Shown here piece by piece: positions 46,259-54,654 of a stretch of DNA of 64,000 nt; positions within the stretch are counted from its first letter, which is position 1, and each line of letters opens with the position of its first letter. The notes beneath the pieces are model-generated. The model was not told the DNA's origin and made no database searches. It saw only the letters and a program-made list of their open reading frames with translations. Origin of the DNA: Moorena sp. SIOASIH. Lineage in GTDB: Bacteria; Cyanobacteriota; Cyanobacteriia; Cyanobacteriales; Coleofasciculaceae. The translations under genes were made by a program, and so were the position numbers. The stretch covers positions 868,001-932,000 of the forward strand of contig NZ_JAAHIH010000003.1 in assembly GCF_010671925.1 (NCBI RefSeq). Reading direction: 5' to 3'.

Positions 46259-46335
46259 GAGCCGTGTGAGGCGAAAGCTTCACGCACGGTTCTGAAGGAG
46301 AGGTGCTCCCCTTAATAGGGGACATCGACTCTAAC
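46259..46335 (+). ncRNA. Group II intron domains V and VI
   Basis: Domain V at 46259-46293 starts GAGCCGTGTGAGGCGAAAGC and closes with CACGCACGGTTCT. It shows the catalytic AGC triad, a GAAA tetraloop and the bulged stem. Domain VI follows (GGTGCTCCCCTTAATAGGGG..), and the intron ends in CTCTAAC. It begins right after the maturase stop codon. Confidence 0.93.
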
Positions 46336-46398
46336 AATCGACCTCTACTCTTCCTGACTCCGGTTTGGTTGAGCAAGTTGGCTCTATGAACCAAGAAT

Positions 46399-46427
46399 CC
46401 CCGCGTCTAATGACCGGGGAGTGTCAA
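46399..46427 (+). other. Right-end hairpin of the tnpB copy 2 element
   Basis: CCCCG..CGGGG flanked by AATCCCC and GGGGAGTGTCAA, matching the right ends at 50094-50122 (reverse strand) and at 26690. It overlaps the TnpB C-terminal codons, as expected of an omega-RNA 3' end. Confidence 0.7.
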
Positions 46428-46499
46428 CGTCGGGTAGGATGAATTATTAATTATCAAGTCAAGGGTGAAGCGTGAAGGGTTCATCCTTCATCCTTAAAA

Positions 46500-47177
46500 T
46501 TAGCGATTGTCAAGGTTAAGGACTAAATCAGACTTCAAGGTTATATCTAAATCTGTGTCAGGGTCGATGACAACTACTTCTACGTCTTCCTGACCTCCTG
46601 CAAGGAGAAGCTCTGTAACCAAACCGAGTCCAGCACCAGCTAAAACTTCCCAAAACTCAAGCTTACCAAAGATTTCAGAGAGTACAGCTCCAGCAGCTGC
46701 ACCAATAGCAGCACCTTTGAGCAAATCGGGATCAGTGTTTTTGGTAATAGTTTCAGTTTTGGTGACAACCTCGGAGGTGGCATCAAGGGACAAGGATTGA
46801 TCACTATCCCTGAGAATCAACTCTTCGGCGACAAACTGAGAACCTCCTTGAACTGGACGCACTTCACCTTCAATCTCACTACCTGCTGGAATTAGGAGGG
46901 TTCCTGAAAAGGAGACTACATCTCTAGCTACTATCACCGTTATCGGTAGAGTTTCATTACGAGTGACAATAACTCTCTTGGCGTCGTCGGATTCAACTGG
47001 TATCAAAGTCCCAGCAGGAATGATGACTTGGGTAAATTGAGCCAACTGTGGCTCGATGTAGAATCTAGACTGGGCAGTAGCTTGAGTCGCTATCAACATT
47101 GGTAACGCCACAGTTGAAGTGATCCCCAATGCGGTGAGTAGAGCGATTCTGGACTGCCAACGATGGGAAATAAACAT
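46500..47177 (-). CDS. Hypothetical exported protein with glycine-zipper segment
   Basis: The 225-residue protein begins MFISHRWQSRIALLTALGITSTVALPMLIATQATAQ, a typical signal peptide with an A-x-A cleavage site. A beta-rich region follows (AQFTQVIIPAGTLIPVESDDAKRVIVTRNETLPITVIVARDV..), then a glycine-zipper stretch LLKGAAIGAAAGAVLSEIFGK. The pattern resembles cyanobacterial envelope proteins of unknown role. ATG 47177 has AAGGAAG upstream. The longer frame to 47321 is rejected because it adds 48 residues before a perfect signal peptide. It lies just downstream of the tnpB copy 2 element, facing it. Confidence 0.7.
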   Translation of the reverse strand: MFISHRWQSRIALLTALGITSTVALPMLIATQATAQSRFYIEPQLAQFTQVIIPAGTLIPVESDDAKRVIVTRNETLPITVIVARDVVSFSGTLLIPAGSEIEGEVRPVQGGSQFVAEELILRDSDQSLSLDATSEVVTKTETITKNTDPDLLKGAAIGAAAGAVLSEIFGKLEFWEVLAGAGLGLVTELLLAGGQEDVEVVVIDPDTDLDITLKSDLVLNLDNR

Positions 47178-47392
47178 TAAATATATCTTCCTTGAGGATG
47201 AGTATAAGCGATTAATTAGACTCAAAAGAGCATAGTTATGTTTCCCAAGGTGATCATGAACTATGGGATCATGAACGCAAGCGATCGCTAATTGATCAAA
47301 ATTATGGGCAGGATACCCCACCTATACCCACCCGACCTTTAAAGCTGCTTGTCACCCCATCACCCCATCACCCCCATCTTCTGATCCCGGAG

Positions 47393-47424
47393 CGTTCGCG
47401 TAGCGTAGCCCTTCGGGCTAATCG
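47393..47424. repeat. Small dispersed hairpin repeat
   Basis: On the minus strand, AGCCC-GAA-GGGCT is followed by ACGCTACGCGAACGC. It lies between CATCACCCC repeats and the AI-2E gene. The intergenic region 47178-47553 has no other gene. Confidence 0.75.
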
Positions 47425-47553
47425 CATCCTGTCTGTTTTAGAACCTAAAATTTTCAAACCTAAAATCTGTAGCATTAGGGTAAGATCAGGTTTTTGAGCC
47501 CCATAGAACTAAAATTAGGTCTGGGACTGCTAGAGCCACTGCGAGGTTTTACC

Positions 47554-48747
47554 ATGAGTCTAGGCACATGGATTGGTCTACTTGCCTTTATCCTTTCGTT
47601 ATACATCCTGTGGCAAATCCGTCAAGTACTGCTGCTGATATTTACTGCTGTGGTACTTGCCAATGCCTTAAATATCTTGGTGGAAAAATTCCGCCGGGTT
47701 GGCATCAAACGGCTTTTTGCTGTCTTGCTGTCAATTCTTCTAATGCTTGCCCTCACGGTAGGGTTTTACTGGCTAATTGTGCCACCCTTCGCAGAGCAAG
47801 TGCTAGAGCTGATTGATCAGGTTCCTAGGGGTATAGAAAAATTAGGTGAGTGGTTGGAGGTGTTGTCAGCGGATATTCCTCCAGATCTGATTACTTTCCC
47901 CGAGATCCAATTAGATCAGCTAATTCAACAGCTACAACCGTTACTTAATCAGTTATTGGGTGGTGGATTCTCCATTGCCTTTAACTCTTTGGCTGTCGTA
48001 GCCCAAGTTTTGCTGGTATTAGTTTTGACTATCATGCTATTGGCTGACCCCAAGGCTTATCGTCAAAGCTTTATACGACTTTTCCCGTCTTTCTATCGCC
48101 GTCGAGTTGATGAAATTTTGACTCTATGTGATCACTCTTTACGGGGGTGGTTAGTAGGCATTCTCGTTAACATTGCTGCCATTTCTGGCTTAAGTTTTGT
48201 GGGTTTGGTCATCCTACAAGTGAAACTGGCACTGGCACAGGCGGCTTTGGCAGGTATCTTGACATTTATCCCCAATATTGGTCCTGGATTGAGTGTAGTC
48301 CCACCGATTGCGATCGCTCTACTAGATGCACCCTGGAAAGCGATCGCTGTTTTAATTCTCTACATCATTATTCAGCAGGTGGAAAGTAATTTGCTGACTC
48401 CCCTGGTGATGAAGCAACAGGTATCCCTGCTACCAGCAGTAACCCTTTTAGCTCAGGTATTTTTCGCGACATTCTTTGGTTTTTTAGGTTTACTGTTAGC
48501 TTTACCATTAACCGTAGTGGGTCAGGTTTGGCTAAAAGAAGTTTTAATTAAAGATATCCTCGATCAATGGAAAACTAGTCCGATATCAATCAGAGATACC
48601 GAGACAGCGACAGAAACCGTTGCGATCGCATCACCAAATCCTGAATTAGCCAGCCCAACTACATCAAAGGATTCCCAGGATAGGACTGAATCAGACAATC
48701 ACCTCAAATCCGACAAATCAGATCAGATAGATAAGGAGGAAGAGTAA
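47554..48747 (+). CDS. AI-2E family (PerM/TqsA) membrane transporter
   Basis: A roughly 397-residue integral membrane protein with about eight helices. The family pattern is an N-terminal helix pair (IGLLAFILSLYILWQIRQVLLLIFTAVVLANALN), an amphipathic central region with FPSFYRRRVDEIL, then GILTFIPNIGPGLSVVPPIAIAL, ESNLLTPLVMKQQVSLLPAVTLLAQVFFATFFGFLGLLLALPLTVV. Substrates of this superfamily range from AI-2 to ions, and cyanobacterial members are uncharacterised. ATG 47554 is chosen; an in-frame TTG at 47494 would add 20 residues. The acidic C-terminal tail is typical. Confidence 0.9.
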   Translation: MSLGTWIGLLAFILSLYILWQIRQVLLLIFTAVVLANALNILVEKFRRVGIKRLFAVLLSILLMLALTVGFYWLIVPPFAEQVLELIDQVPRGIEKLGEWLEVLSADIPPDLITFPEIQLDQLIQQLQPLLNQLLGGGFSIAFNSLAVVAQVLLVLVLTIMLLADPKAYRQSFIRLFPSFYRRRVDEILTLCDHSLRGWLVGILVNIAAISGLSFVGLVILQVKLALAQAALAGILTFIPNIGPGLSVVPPIAIALLDAPWKAIAVLILYIIIQQVESNLLTPLVMKQQVSLLPAVTLLAQVFFATFFGFLGLLLALPLTVVGQVWLKEVLIKDILDQWKTSPISIRDTETATETVAIASPNPELASPTTSKDSQDRTESDNHLKSDKSDQIDKEEE

Positions 48748-48888
48748 ACCTTCATCAGCCTTCAGCCGTTAAAACGCAAGCTATGGATTTTAACAACTGC
48801 CTATGATCACGCTCAGCTGACTGAGGTGAGCTAAGATACCACTGGCAAGTGATATTTTGGAAAACCTTTCTCCCCATTCCCAATCCCT

Positions 48889-50088
48889 ATGCGAACCATT
48901 GCTCAAATTAATGACAAAATCGAGGGTAACTGTGCCGTAGTGTGGACAGTGGAAGAATTAAAAGCACGGGTGGCAGACATCGGTGTCACTCAGGCGGCGA
49001 AAGAAGTAGACATCATTACTACCGGTACCTTTGAGCAGATGGAGTCTTCCGGAGCAATCATGAATTTGGGACATACTGACCCACCCGTGAAAATACGCAA
49101 ATGTTGGTTAGATGGAGTTCCAGCTTACACTGGCTTCGGAGCAGTGGATTTGTTTTTGGGAGCAACCCAAGTTGTTGACTACCCAGATAACCGTGAGATT
49201 CCAGATACCGAAGAACATAGGGAAAGGGGTGGTGGTCATGTCATTGAAGACCTGATTGCTGGGAAACCCGTCCACCTGCAAGCCCTCGGACAAGTGACAG
49301 ATTGTTATCCTAGAGGCTCCTTTGAGACTACGATTACTAAGGATAGGATTAATCAGTTTTATTTATTCAATCCTCGCAATCTGTATCAAAACTTCATTGT
49401 AGGGGTGAATGGAGGCGATCGCCCCTTGTATACTTATCTGGGTTTGTTGCAGCCCAAACTCTCCAATGCGGTTTACTCTAACCCAGGAGCAATCTCACCC
49501 CTAATCAATGATCCCCAACTCAAGCTAGTGGGTATTGGCACGCGGATTTTTATGGGTGGAGGTATTGGCTATATTGCTTGGGAAGGGACCCAACACTTCC
49601 CACTGCAAAAACGCCTTCCCAATCAAACACCCATAGGACCAGCAGCAACTCTAGCTTTAATTGGAGATGCCAAGCAAATGAACCCGAAATGGGTGCGGGG
49701 TTGTTACTTTAAAAATTATGGCCCCTCTCTGATGCTGGGTGTGGGCGTACCAATGCCAGTACTGAATGAAGAAGTAGTGCAACGTTGTGCTGTACAAGAT
49801 CAAGACATTGTTGCACCAGTGGTAGATTTTGCCATTCCTAGACGGGTGCGTCCAACCTTTGGGTTAGTCAGCTACGCTCAGCTGAAGTCTGGTCGAATCA
49901 CTATTGATGGTAAATTAGTGCGTGTAGCTCCTCTTGCTAGTATTTTCCTCTCCCGGCAAGTTGCTATGGAATTAAAGCAATGGATTGAGAGTGGCAAATT
50001 TACCCTAACTGAACCAGTAGCACCAATTCCGATGGACCGCTCATTTCTACCTCAAGATCTATGGGGTTCTCAAATTAGTTTGGATTGA
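48889..50088 (+). CDS. Homocysteine biosynthesis protein, DUF39/HcyBio family
   Basis: HcyBio proteins are implicated, in methanogens and some sulfate reducers, in making homocysteine by sulfur addition to aspartate semialdehyde. The 399-residue protein starts MRTIAQINDKIEGNCAVVWTVEELKARV. It has TTGTFEQMESSGAIMNLGHTDPPVKIRKCWLDGVPAYTGFGAVDLFLGA with the family cysteine, and GTRIFMGGGIGYIAWEGTQH. No NIL/ferredoxin partner is visible next to it. A tnpB element begins only a few bases after the stop codon. The cysteine dioxygenase-like gene beyond that element hints at a sulfur-related neighbourhood. Confidence 0.87.
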   Translation: MRTIAQINDKIEGNCAVVWTVEELKARVADIGVTQAAKEVDIITTGTFEQMESSGAIMNLGHTDPPVKIRKCWLDGVPAYTGFGAVDLFLGATQVVDYPDNREIPDTEEHRERGGGHVIEDLIAGKPVHLQALGQVTDCYPRGSFETTITKDRINQFYLFNPRNLYQNFIVGVNGGDRPLYTYLGLLQPKLSNAVYSNPGAISPLINDPQLKLVGIGTRIFMGGGIGYIAWEGTQHFPLQKRLPNQTPIGPAATLALIGDAKQMNPKWVRGCYFKNYGPSLMLGVGVPMPVLNEEVVQRCAVQDQDIVAPVVDFAIPRRVRPTFGLVSYAQLKSGRITIDGKLVRVAPLASIFLSRQVAMELKQWIESGKFTLTEPVAPIPMDRSFLPQDLWGSQISLD

Positions 50089-50108
50089 TTTATTGACACT
50101 CCCCATGA

Positions 50109-51311
50109 CTAGAAGGCAGGGGATTCTTGGTTCAACGAGGTTACTTGCTCTTCCAGGCCGGAACCAGAAAGAGTAGAGGTATCCTCTCCCCAAGCGTTAA
50201 ATAAAGTTCCGGTGTGCCCCACCGTACTCAAGGCTCTAGTTAAGATATTTTTGGCAGCATTGTGGTCGCGGTCTAACTGACATCCACATTTACAAACATG
50301 GGTGCGAGTCGATAAGGATTTTTTGACTATTTCGCCACAAATATAACAATTTTGGCTTGTATAGGCAGGATTGACTGCAACAGTTATTCTGCCAAACTTT
50401 TGTCCAAAATATTCCAGCCACCTCCGGAATTGATACCAACCTGCATCATTAATAGACTTGGCTAGACAATGATTCTTAACTAGGTTTTTCACCGCTAAGT
50501 CTTCATAGGCGATCAGGTCGTTAGACCGAATTACGCAACGTGCCAGTCTCTTGGCATGTTCTTCACGCTGCCTACTTATCTTTAAGTGATGTCTACCTAG
50601 CCTATTAATTGCCTTCTTTCGGTTAGTTGAGCCTTTCTTTTTCCGAGATACCCGACGCTGATAAAATTTTAAACGCTTTTCCCCAGTCCTGTAAAACCTG
50701 GGATTTGGCTCAAAGTAGCCTTCAGAATCAGTATAAAACTCTTTCAATCCTACATCCAGACCAATAGTGTAGCCAGTAGCCTCTAGTTGCTCATTATTGT
50801 CTGTTTTGACACAGAATTGAACGTAATACCCATCAGCTCTTTTGATTATCCGAACCCGCTTAATAAGCTTTATATCCTGTCGCCATAAATCCCAAGTCCC
50901 TTTGAGTTTAACTATTCCGATCCCTTTTTTATCTGTAAACTTGATTGATTTTTTGTCTGGAGATAATTTCCAACCAGACTGCTTATATTCAACCGATCGA
51001 GAATACTTCTTGAAACGAGGGTAACCTTTCTTTCCAGGTACCTTTTTCTTGCAGTTATCAAAAAAACGCTTGATAGCCCGCTCTACGTTCTCTACAGAGG
51101 CTTGACAAGCATGACTATTGAGGTCTTTAACAAATTCAAACTCTTCCCTTAATTGAGTGTTGTATCGATAGAGTTCTTTCTTTCCTTTTCCACGATTGTC
51201 CATCCAGTACCGAAGTACCTTGTTACGGATAAAACGAGCCGTTCTAATGGCTTCATTTATTGCCAACTTTTGAGGCTCTTTTAGGACAGCCTTGAACTCC
51301 ATAACCAACAC
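50109..51311 (-). CDS. tnpB: TnpB RNA-guided endonuclease (copy 3), intact
   Basis: A 400-residue TnpB. RuvC-I D186 (TIGLDVGLKEF), RuvC-II E270 (LIAYEDLAVKNL), zinc ribbon CYICGE..CKCGC and the final D349 (LDRDHNAAKNIL) are all present, so it should be catalytically competent. It is the uninterrupted reference for copies 1 and 2. The last residues (NQESPAF) are encoded within the right-end hairpin, as expected where omega-RNA and ORF overlap. The start MLVMEFKAVL sits about 109 bp from the conserved upstream stem. With no tnpA, mobility would depend on a helper. Confidence 0.95.
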   Translation of the reverse strand: MLVMEFKAVLKEPQKLAINEAIRTARFIRNKVLRYWMDNRGKGKKELYRYNTQLREEFEFVKDLNSHACQASVENVERAIKRFFDNCKKKVPGKKGYPRFKKYSRSVEYKQSGWKLSPDKKSIKFTDKKGIGIVKLKGTWDLWRQDIKLIKRVRIIKRADGYYVQFCVKTDNNEQLEATGYTIGLDVGLKEFYTDSEGYFEPNPRFYRTGEKRLKFYQRRVSRKKKGSTNRKKAINRLGRHHLKISRQREEHAKRLARCVIRSNDLIAYEDLAVKNLVKNHCLAKSINDAGWYQFRRWLEYFGQKFGRITVAVNPAYTSQNCYICGEIVKKSLSTRTHVCKCGCQLDRDHNAAKNILTRALSTVGHTGTLFNAWGEDTSTLSGSGLEEQVTSLNQESPAF

Positions 51312-51419
51312 TTAAAACCACCTCCTTAGTTCGTTGGCTTTACTTACTATTATAGTCGATATTTCAGGGCCAAAGTCCCGGACAGTTAGGGAATAAATTC
51401 CCTCAAAAGACGAAACCTT

Positions 51420-51496
51420 AGAATAGTGGAGCCTTTATAGTTGGCAGGCTATGCAGAAAAGGGTAAAAAACTTATTGATTAAGGCTCCACTATTCT
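51420..51496 (-). other. Conserved covarying stem upstream of tnpB copy 3
   Basis: Arms AGAATAGTGGAGCC (51420-51433) and GGCTCCACTATTCT (51483-51496) are perfectly complementary. Compared with copies 1 and 2, two base pairs have changed on both sides. GACGAAACCTT and TACGGTAAC flank it, and GGCTATGCA is in the loop. Confidence 0.7.
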
Positions 51497-51632
51497 TACG
51501 GTAACTTTAAAAGGCTAACCCCATGGATAGAATTAGAATCCAGGGGCTTGCGCCCTCAGGGTTTTCGGTCATTGGTCATTTTAAAATTGAAAACTGAAAA
51601 TTGAAAAGTAATAATTACCAATTATCTTTAGC

Positions 51633-52388
51633 TTACTTAAGCTGTGAAATTTGCTCATCTAACACAGCTAATTTTGAGCGGAGTAGAGGATTGTCCTCTA
51701 CTGCAAGGATTCGACAAATGCGATCGCGCATTTTTTCGTGGTGCCTGAGCATGGTGTCAGCGTCTGCTTGTAAGCCGTAGTGCCGCTCTTTAATTTGTGT
51801 CTCTGGCAAGCAGAAGAACACCCCTCCATCAGTTCGTTGAATACTGCCTTCAAGCAGGTCAAATATTCGTGCATTGCTAGTGATGGAGCCCTTGGAGTTT
51901 TCGCACCCGTATACATGAAGGCTCAAAAAGCAGGATTCTCCGGGGTTGCCCATCTGGTGAATCATATCGTCAGCTACCGCCTTTACCTCTCCAGAGCTAT
52001 AGTCCAGCCGCTTCAGGGTTTGCAGCACTCCATCTGTTAAGGTATACACGTAGTGTTCCGCCTCGCCAAAGCACTGTACTGCTCCCCATTGGGCTGTGCC
52101 ATGGTCATGAATCGTGCTGTAGTCTCCTGGAGCCCAAGACATCACCATAATTTCAAAGGAATCGCACTCGTACAGTAGCTTTCGACCGTAGCTGTCGGTG
52201 ATGGGATGATCAAAGTCAGCCCATCCCATCAAATCTTCCGGTGAGATGCGTGCATCCAAAATGCACAGACGAGCAATTTTCGGTACCAATAGCGACTGAC
52301 TTTGGATATTGCTAATTAAGCGCTGGATACTCTCGGGAAGACTTTTGTCGGATACAGAACTCGAGTTTGCCTGAATAATCTGAATCAT
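51633..52388 (-). CDS. Cysteine dioxygenase-like cupin protein
   Basis: Cysteine dioxygenase oxidises L-cysteine to cysteine sulfinate with a three-histidine iron site. The 251-residue protein shows the cupin motif YSTIHDHGTAQWGAVQCFGEAEHYVY, with H-x-H and a cysteine at the position used for the Cys-Tyr cofactor in animal enzymes, and a third histidine in CFLSLHVYGC. The N- and C-terminal extensions (for example HHEKMRDRICRILAVEDNPLLRSKLAVLDEQ) exceed typical bacterial CDO, so another thiol substrate is possible. It is the last gene of a minus-strand run after EamA, ATP-grasp and GNAT. Confidence 0.85.
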   Translation of the reverse strand: MIQIIQANSSSVSDKSLPESIQRLISNIQSQSLLVPKIARLCILDARISPEDLMGWADFDHPITDSYGRKLLYECDSFEIMVMSWAPGDYSTIHDHGTAQWGAVQCFGEAEHYVYTLTDGVLQTLKRLDYSSGEVKAVADDMIHQMGNPGESCFLSLHVYGCENSKGSITSNARIFDLLEGSIQRTDGGVFFCLPETQIKERHYGLQADADTMLRHHEKMRDRICRILAVEDNPLLRSKLAVLDEQISQLK

Positions 52389-52880
52389 TTTGCCATCCTC
52401 TAATTTTTTAAAAAACTTGATTCTCTGAAAATGGAGACTTAAAAATTGAAAATTAACAAAATCGGATTAACCATCCTACGAATGGATTAACCGAAATTGA
52501 TAGTATTACTAGGTGGGAGAATGGTGTTAGGGTAATGGTGTTAGAGTTTACTATTCAAAGCCTAATCCCTAATACTTAATCCCTCATCCCTAGATTTACC
52601 TAACTAATAATTCCTCACTAGTTGACTTTACTGTATAAACCTTAAAGCTCTAGGCTGAGATAAAGCTGATAAATTACTCACTATCGTCTTAAAAAGACTG
52701 AGAACTATCTCAGCTTCTTTTGATTCAGGACACATGATCATTATTCCTCATATAACCAAAGATTTCTTCAAGCTATAGCAAGCCCGATTGAAACGCGAAA
52801 GAAATCCCTACCCCTCTTCGACCTCCTTCCCATCTTCCCATCTTCCCATCTTTCCATCTTCAAAACTCCGACACAGAGTG
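52389..52880. other. Intergenic region with TCTTCCCA repeats
   Basis: About 490 bp without a gene. It has CTTCCCATCTTCCCATC tandem repeats near 52826-52860 and an AT-rich remainder. It separates the GNAT gene from the dioxygenase gene, so the latter may have its own promoter. Confidence 0.6.
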
Positions 52881-53447
52881 CTATAATTCAGGACGGTAAG
52901 GTAGGATATGGGACAAAACAAGCTGCATAATAACCATGTCGTGCCAGCGTCCCTTGAAAAACCCAATTTCTTTTTGAACACCTACAACCTCAAATCCAAA
53001 TCGCTTGTGAAATTCAATACTCCCTTGATTGCAGGCCAAAATTTTAGCAACGACATGATGATAGCAAAACTCCTCAACTTTCTTGAGCAATGCTGTTTGT
53101 AAAATACTGCCGTAACCCTTACCAGTTTCCCCTAAAGAAAAATAAATCGAAATCTCGCAGCAAACACGGTAGCCTAAGCGAGGGCTATAGCGCTTGATGA
53201 CACCCCACCCAATAATACAGCTTTCTCGTTCTGCAACCAGTATGGTTTCGCGATCGCCAAACTTATTCGCGAGTCCTTCCATGTCCTCAGCAGTATAAAA
53301 TTGGCAATCCATCGTACTGTTCCCTGCAGCGATAGACTCGTTATAGATAGATGCAATTGCTTGGAAATCAGTATCTTTATATTGCCTTACCAGAATGTTG
53401 GGATGCTCTGATAAATCTGCACAGAAATTCTCTTGTTTAGTTGACAT
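52881..53447 (-). CDS. GNAT-family N-acetyltransferase (phosphinothricin acetyltransferase-like)
   Basis: 188 residues. The acetyl-CoA fold is seen in ILVRQYKDTDFQAIASIYNESIAAGNSTMDC, ETILVAERESCIIGWGVIKRYSPR, EISIYFSLGETGKGYGSILQTALLKK (the pyrophosphate-binding motif Q/R-x-x-G-x-G/A in variant form) and SIEFHKRFGFEVVGVQKEIGFFKGRWHDMVIMQ. The last part is typical of PAT/methionine-sulfoximine acetyltransferases that act on free alpha-amino groups. It lies 71 bp downstream of the ATP-grasp gene and probably shares its transcript, so it may acetylate a precursor or product. Confidence 0.88.
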   Translation of the reverse strand: MSTKQENFCADLSEHPNILVRQYKDTDFQAIASIYNESIAAGNSTMDCQFYTAEDMEGLANKFGDRETILVAERESCIIGWGVIKRYSPRLGYRVCCEISIYFSLGETGKGYGSILQTALLKKVEEFCYHHVVAKILACNQGSIEFHKRFGFEVVGVQKEIGFFKGRWHDMVIMQLVLSHILPYRPEL

Positions 53448-53518
53448 TTTTCTGCACTTATTTTTTTGCCCGTAATTATTTGCTCTCTCTCAAGTATAAT
53501 TTAGAGAACTAAAAACTC

Positions 53519-54556
53519 CTAATCCTCAACCAAACACAACGATAGCTTTTTTCTCGGCTTTCGATAAAACTCAATCATCCAGGTGAACAATCGCTCCATT
53601 ATCGATTGGTTGGTTAACAGTTCTAATCTAGCAAAGCCACCAATATTTCCTCCATTGATTTCGCTAATGCACCAGTTACCCTCATCATTCATCAAAAAGT
53701 CATATCCCAAGGTATGTATACCCCGACAGCGATAGTGTTCAACGGTGGCGTCAATTGCTTCTTTTTCTTCAGAGCTGATATCTGATAAGAAACATTCTCC
53801 ATCTACGCTGACATTATGGACCCAATGACCACTTTTCGAGCGGCGGATATAGGCACCGTAAATTTCCCCATCTACCACAACAATCCGCTTATCTCCCGCA
53901 TCAACTCGCTGCAAGTATTGCACAAATTGTAGTGGTTTGCTTTTGGAACCTTTTAGATAATTCATCACCTCCGAAAAGTGAGTAAACTCCCTGGTACCTG
54001 CAAAGGGATTATCCACTAAAAAATGACCATTATGATACCAAATTTTAAAAACTCCTCTACCACCACAACTATTATATCGCTTAGCCACAATAACTTGGTG
54101 CTTTTCAAAAAAAGTCAATGCTTCCATCCAGTTACCAGTTACTACCATGTATGGTGTAAATTTGCTAGCAACCTTTAGCAGAAATTCTTGCTGAATTTGC
54201 TCATGAATTCCCGTAGGACTGTTGACAAATTTTACAAAAGGTTCCCACAATCGTAGTCTATCTAGATATCCTTCAGGAAAAGGCTTTAAAGTGCGACAAA
54301 ATACCAAGTCAAACTCCTCTAGCGATCGCCAATCCCGGACTTGTGAATCTAATTCGAGAAAGGTAGTGTAAGGTAGTATTTCCTTCACCGGAGCTACCTG
54401 AATCAATTCAGTATTTGCTCCTTGGGTGAAGACGCCCTCCGTAGGGATGTGGAAGAATTCAAATCGTTCGTCGAGGGCTAGCCGTTGGTAAAAGATGGGT
54501 ATGTCCAGTAACGGACTAGAGTATCGAGAAGGATTGCAAATGGAAAGTAATTTCAT
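53519..54556 (-). CDS. ATP-grasp ligase (glutathione synthetase-like)
   Basis: 345 residues with GshB/RimK-like architecture. The N-terminal domain has EEFDLVFCRTLKPFPEGYLDRL and KFVNSPTGIHEQIQQEFLL. The ATP-binding domain has VIVAKRYNSCGGRGVFKIWY and KPLQFVQYLQRVDAGDKRIVVVDGEIYGAYIRR. The metal site is LGYDFLMNDEGNWCISEINGGNIGGF. It should form an amide from an amino-acid-type carboxylate. True glutathione synthetase of cyanobacteria differs, and no gshA is nearby, so a specialised product is likely. A repeat element separates it from the exporter gene upstream. Confidence 0.88.
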   Translation of the reverse strand: MKLLSICNPSRYSSPLLDIPIFYQRLALDERFEFFHIPTEGVFTQGANTELIQVAPVKEILPYTTFLELDSQVRDWRSLEEFDLVFCRTLKPFPEGYLDRLRLWEPFVKFVNSPTGIHEQIQQEFLLKVASKFTPYMVVTGNWMEALTFFEKHQVIVAKRYNSCGGRGVFKIWYHNGHFLVDNPFAGTREFTHFSEVMNYLKGSKSKPLQFVQYLQRVDAGDKRIVVVDGEIYGAYIRRSKSGHWVHNVSVDGECFLSDISSEEKEAIDATVEHYRCRGIHTLGYDFLMNDEGNWCISEINGGNIGGFARLELLTNQSIMERLFTWMIEFYRKPRKKLSLCLVED

Positions 54557-54654
54557 ATTACATTACTTCTTATATTACTTCTTACTTTCATTAAATTACA
54601 AGTTGATTAAACTATACCGATTGCTAATTCTTTTATAATCATTTTATTTAAATT

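Larger units (their letters stand above)
44172..46335 (+). mobile_element. Complete group II intron with RT/HNH maturase, inside tnpB
   Basis: The 5' end is GTGCGG, fitting the GUGYG consensus. The 3' end is CTCTAAC after a domain V/VI structure. Both ends are fixed by comparison with tnpB at 50109: joining 44171 to 46336 gives S-C-G-E-S-T-S-T-L, matching A-W-G-E-D-T-S-T-L. A hairpin ACAGC/GCTGT at 44504-44528 exposes TTCCAC, which can pair with GTGGAG just before the splice site and so is a candidate EBS1. Length is 2164 bp. The intron is on the same strand as tnpB, so it can splice from the tnpB transcript. Confidence 0.93.
42967..46442 (+). pseudogene. tnpB: Interrupted tnpB (copy 2): three small repeat insertions and a group II intron
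   Basis: GTG 42967 opens a TnpB closely related to the intact copy at 50109. An insertion at 43283-43306 keeps frame. A second at 43738-43764 brings an in-frame TAG after GVACA. A third at 43823-43844 (22 bp) shifts the frame and destroys the RuvC-II glutamate region (LIAYEDLA becomes VAYVRAACRK). The rest (LVKNHCLAKSINDAGWYQF.., zinc ribbon CSECGK..CKCGC, LDRDHNAA) continues in the shifted frame to 44171. There the intron begins. After it, ESTSTLPDSGLVEQVGSMNQESP resumes in register with the previous codon and ends at TGA 46440-46442. RuvC-I (TIGLDVGLKDF) is intact. The gene cannot make a full protein. Confidence 0.9.
50094..51560 (-). mobile_element. IS200/IS605-type element carrying tnpB (copy 3), no tnpA
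   Basis: The right-end hairpin at 50101-50122 and left-end hairpin at 51519-51546 are both CCCC..GGGG stems with one extra A, in the same orientation. This is the layout of IS200/IS605 ends cut as single strands. TTGACACTCCCC marks the right tip. Exact termini are not resolved. It inserted just after the stop of the HcyBio gene without damaging it. Confidence 0.75.
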
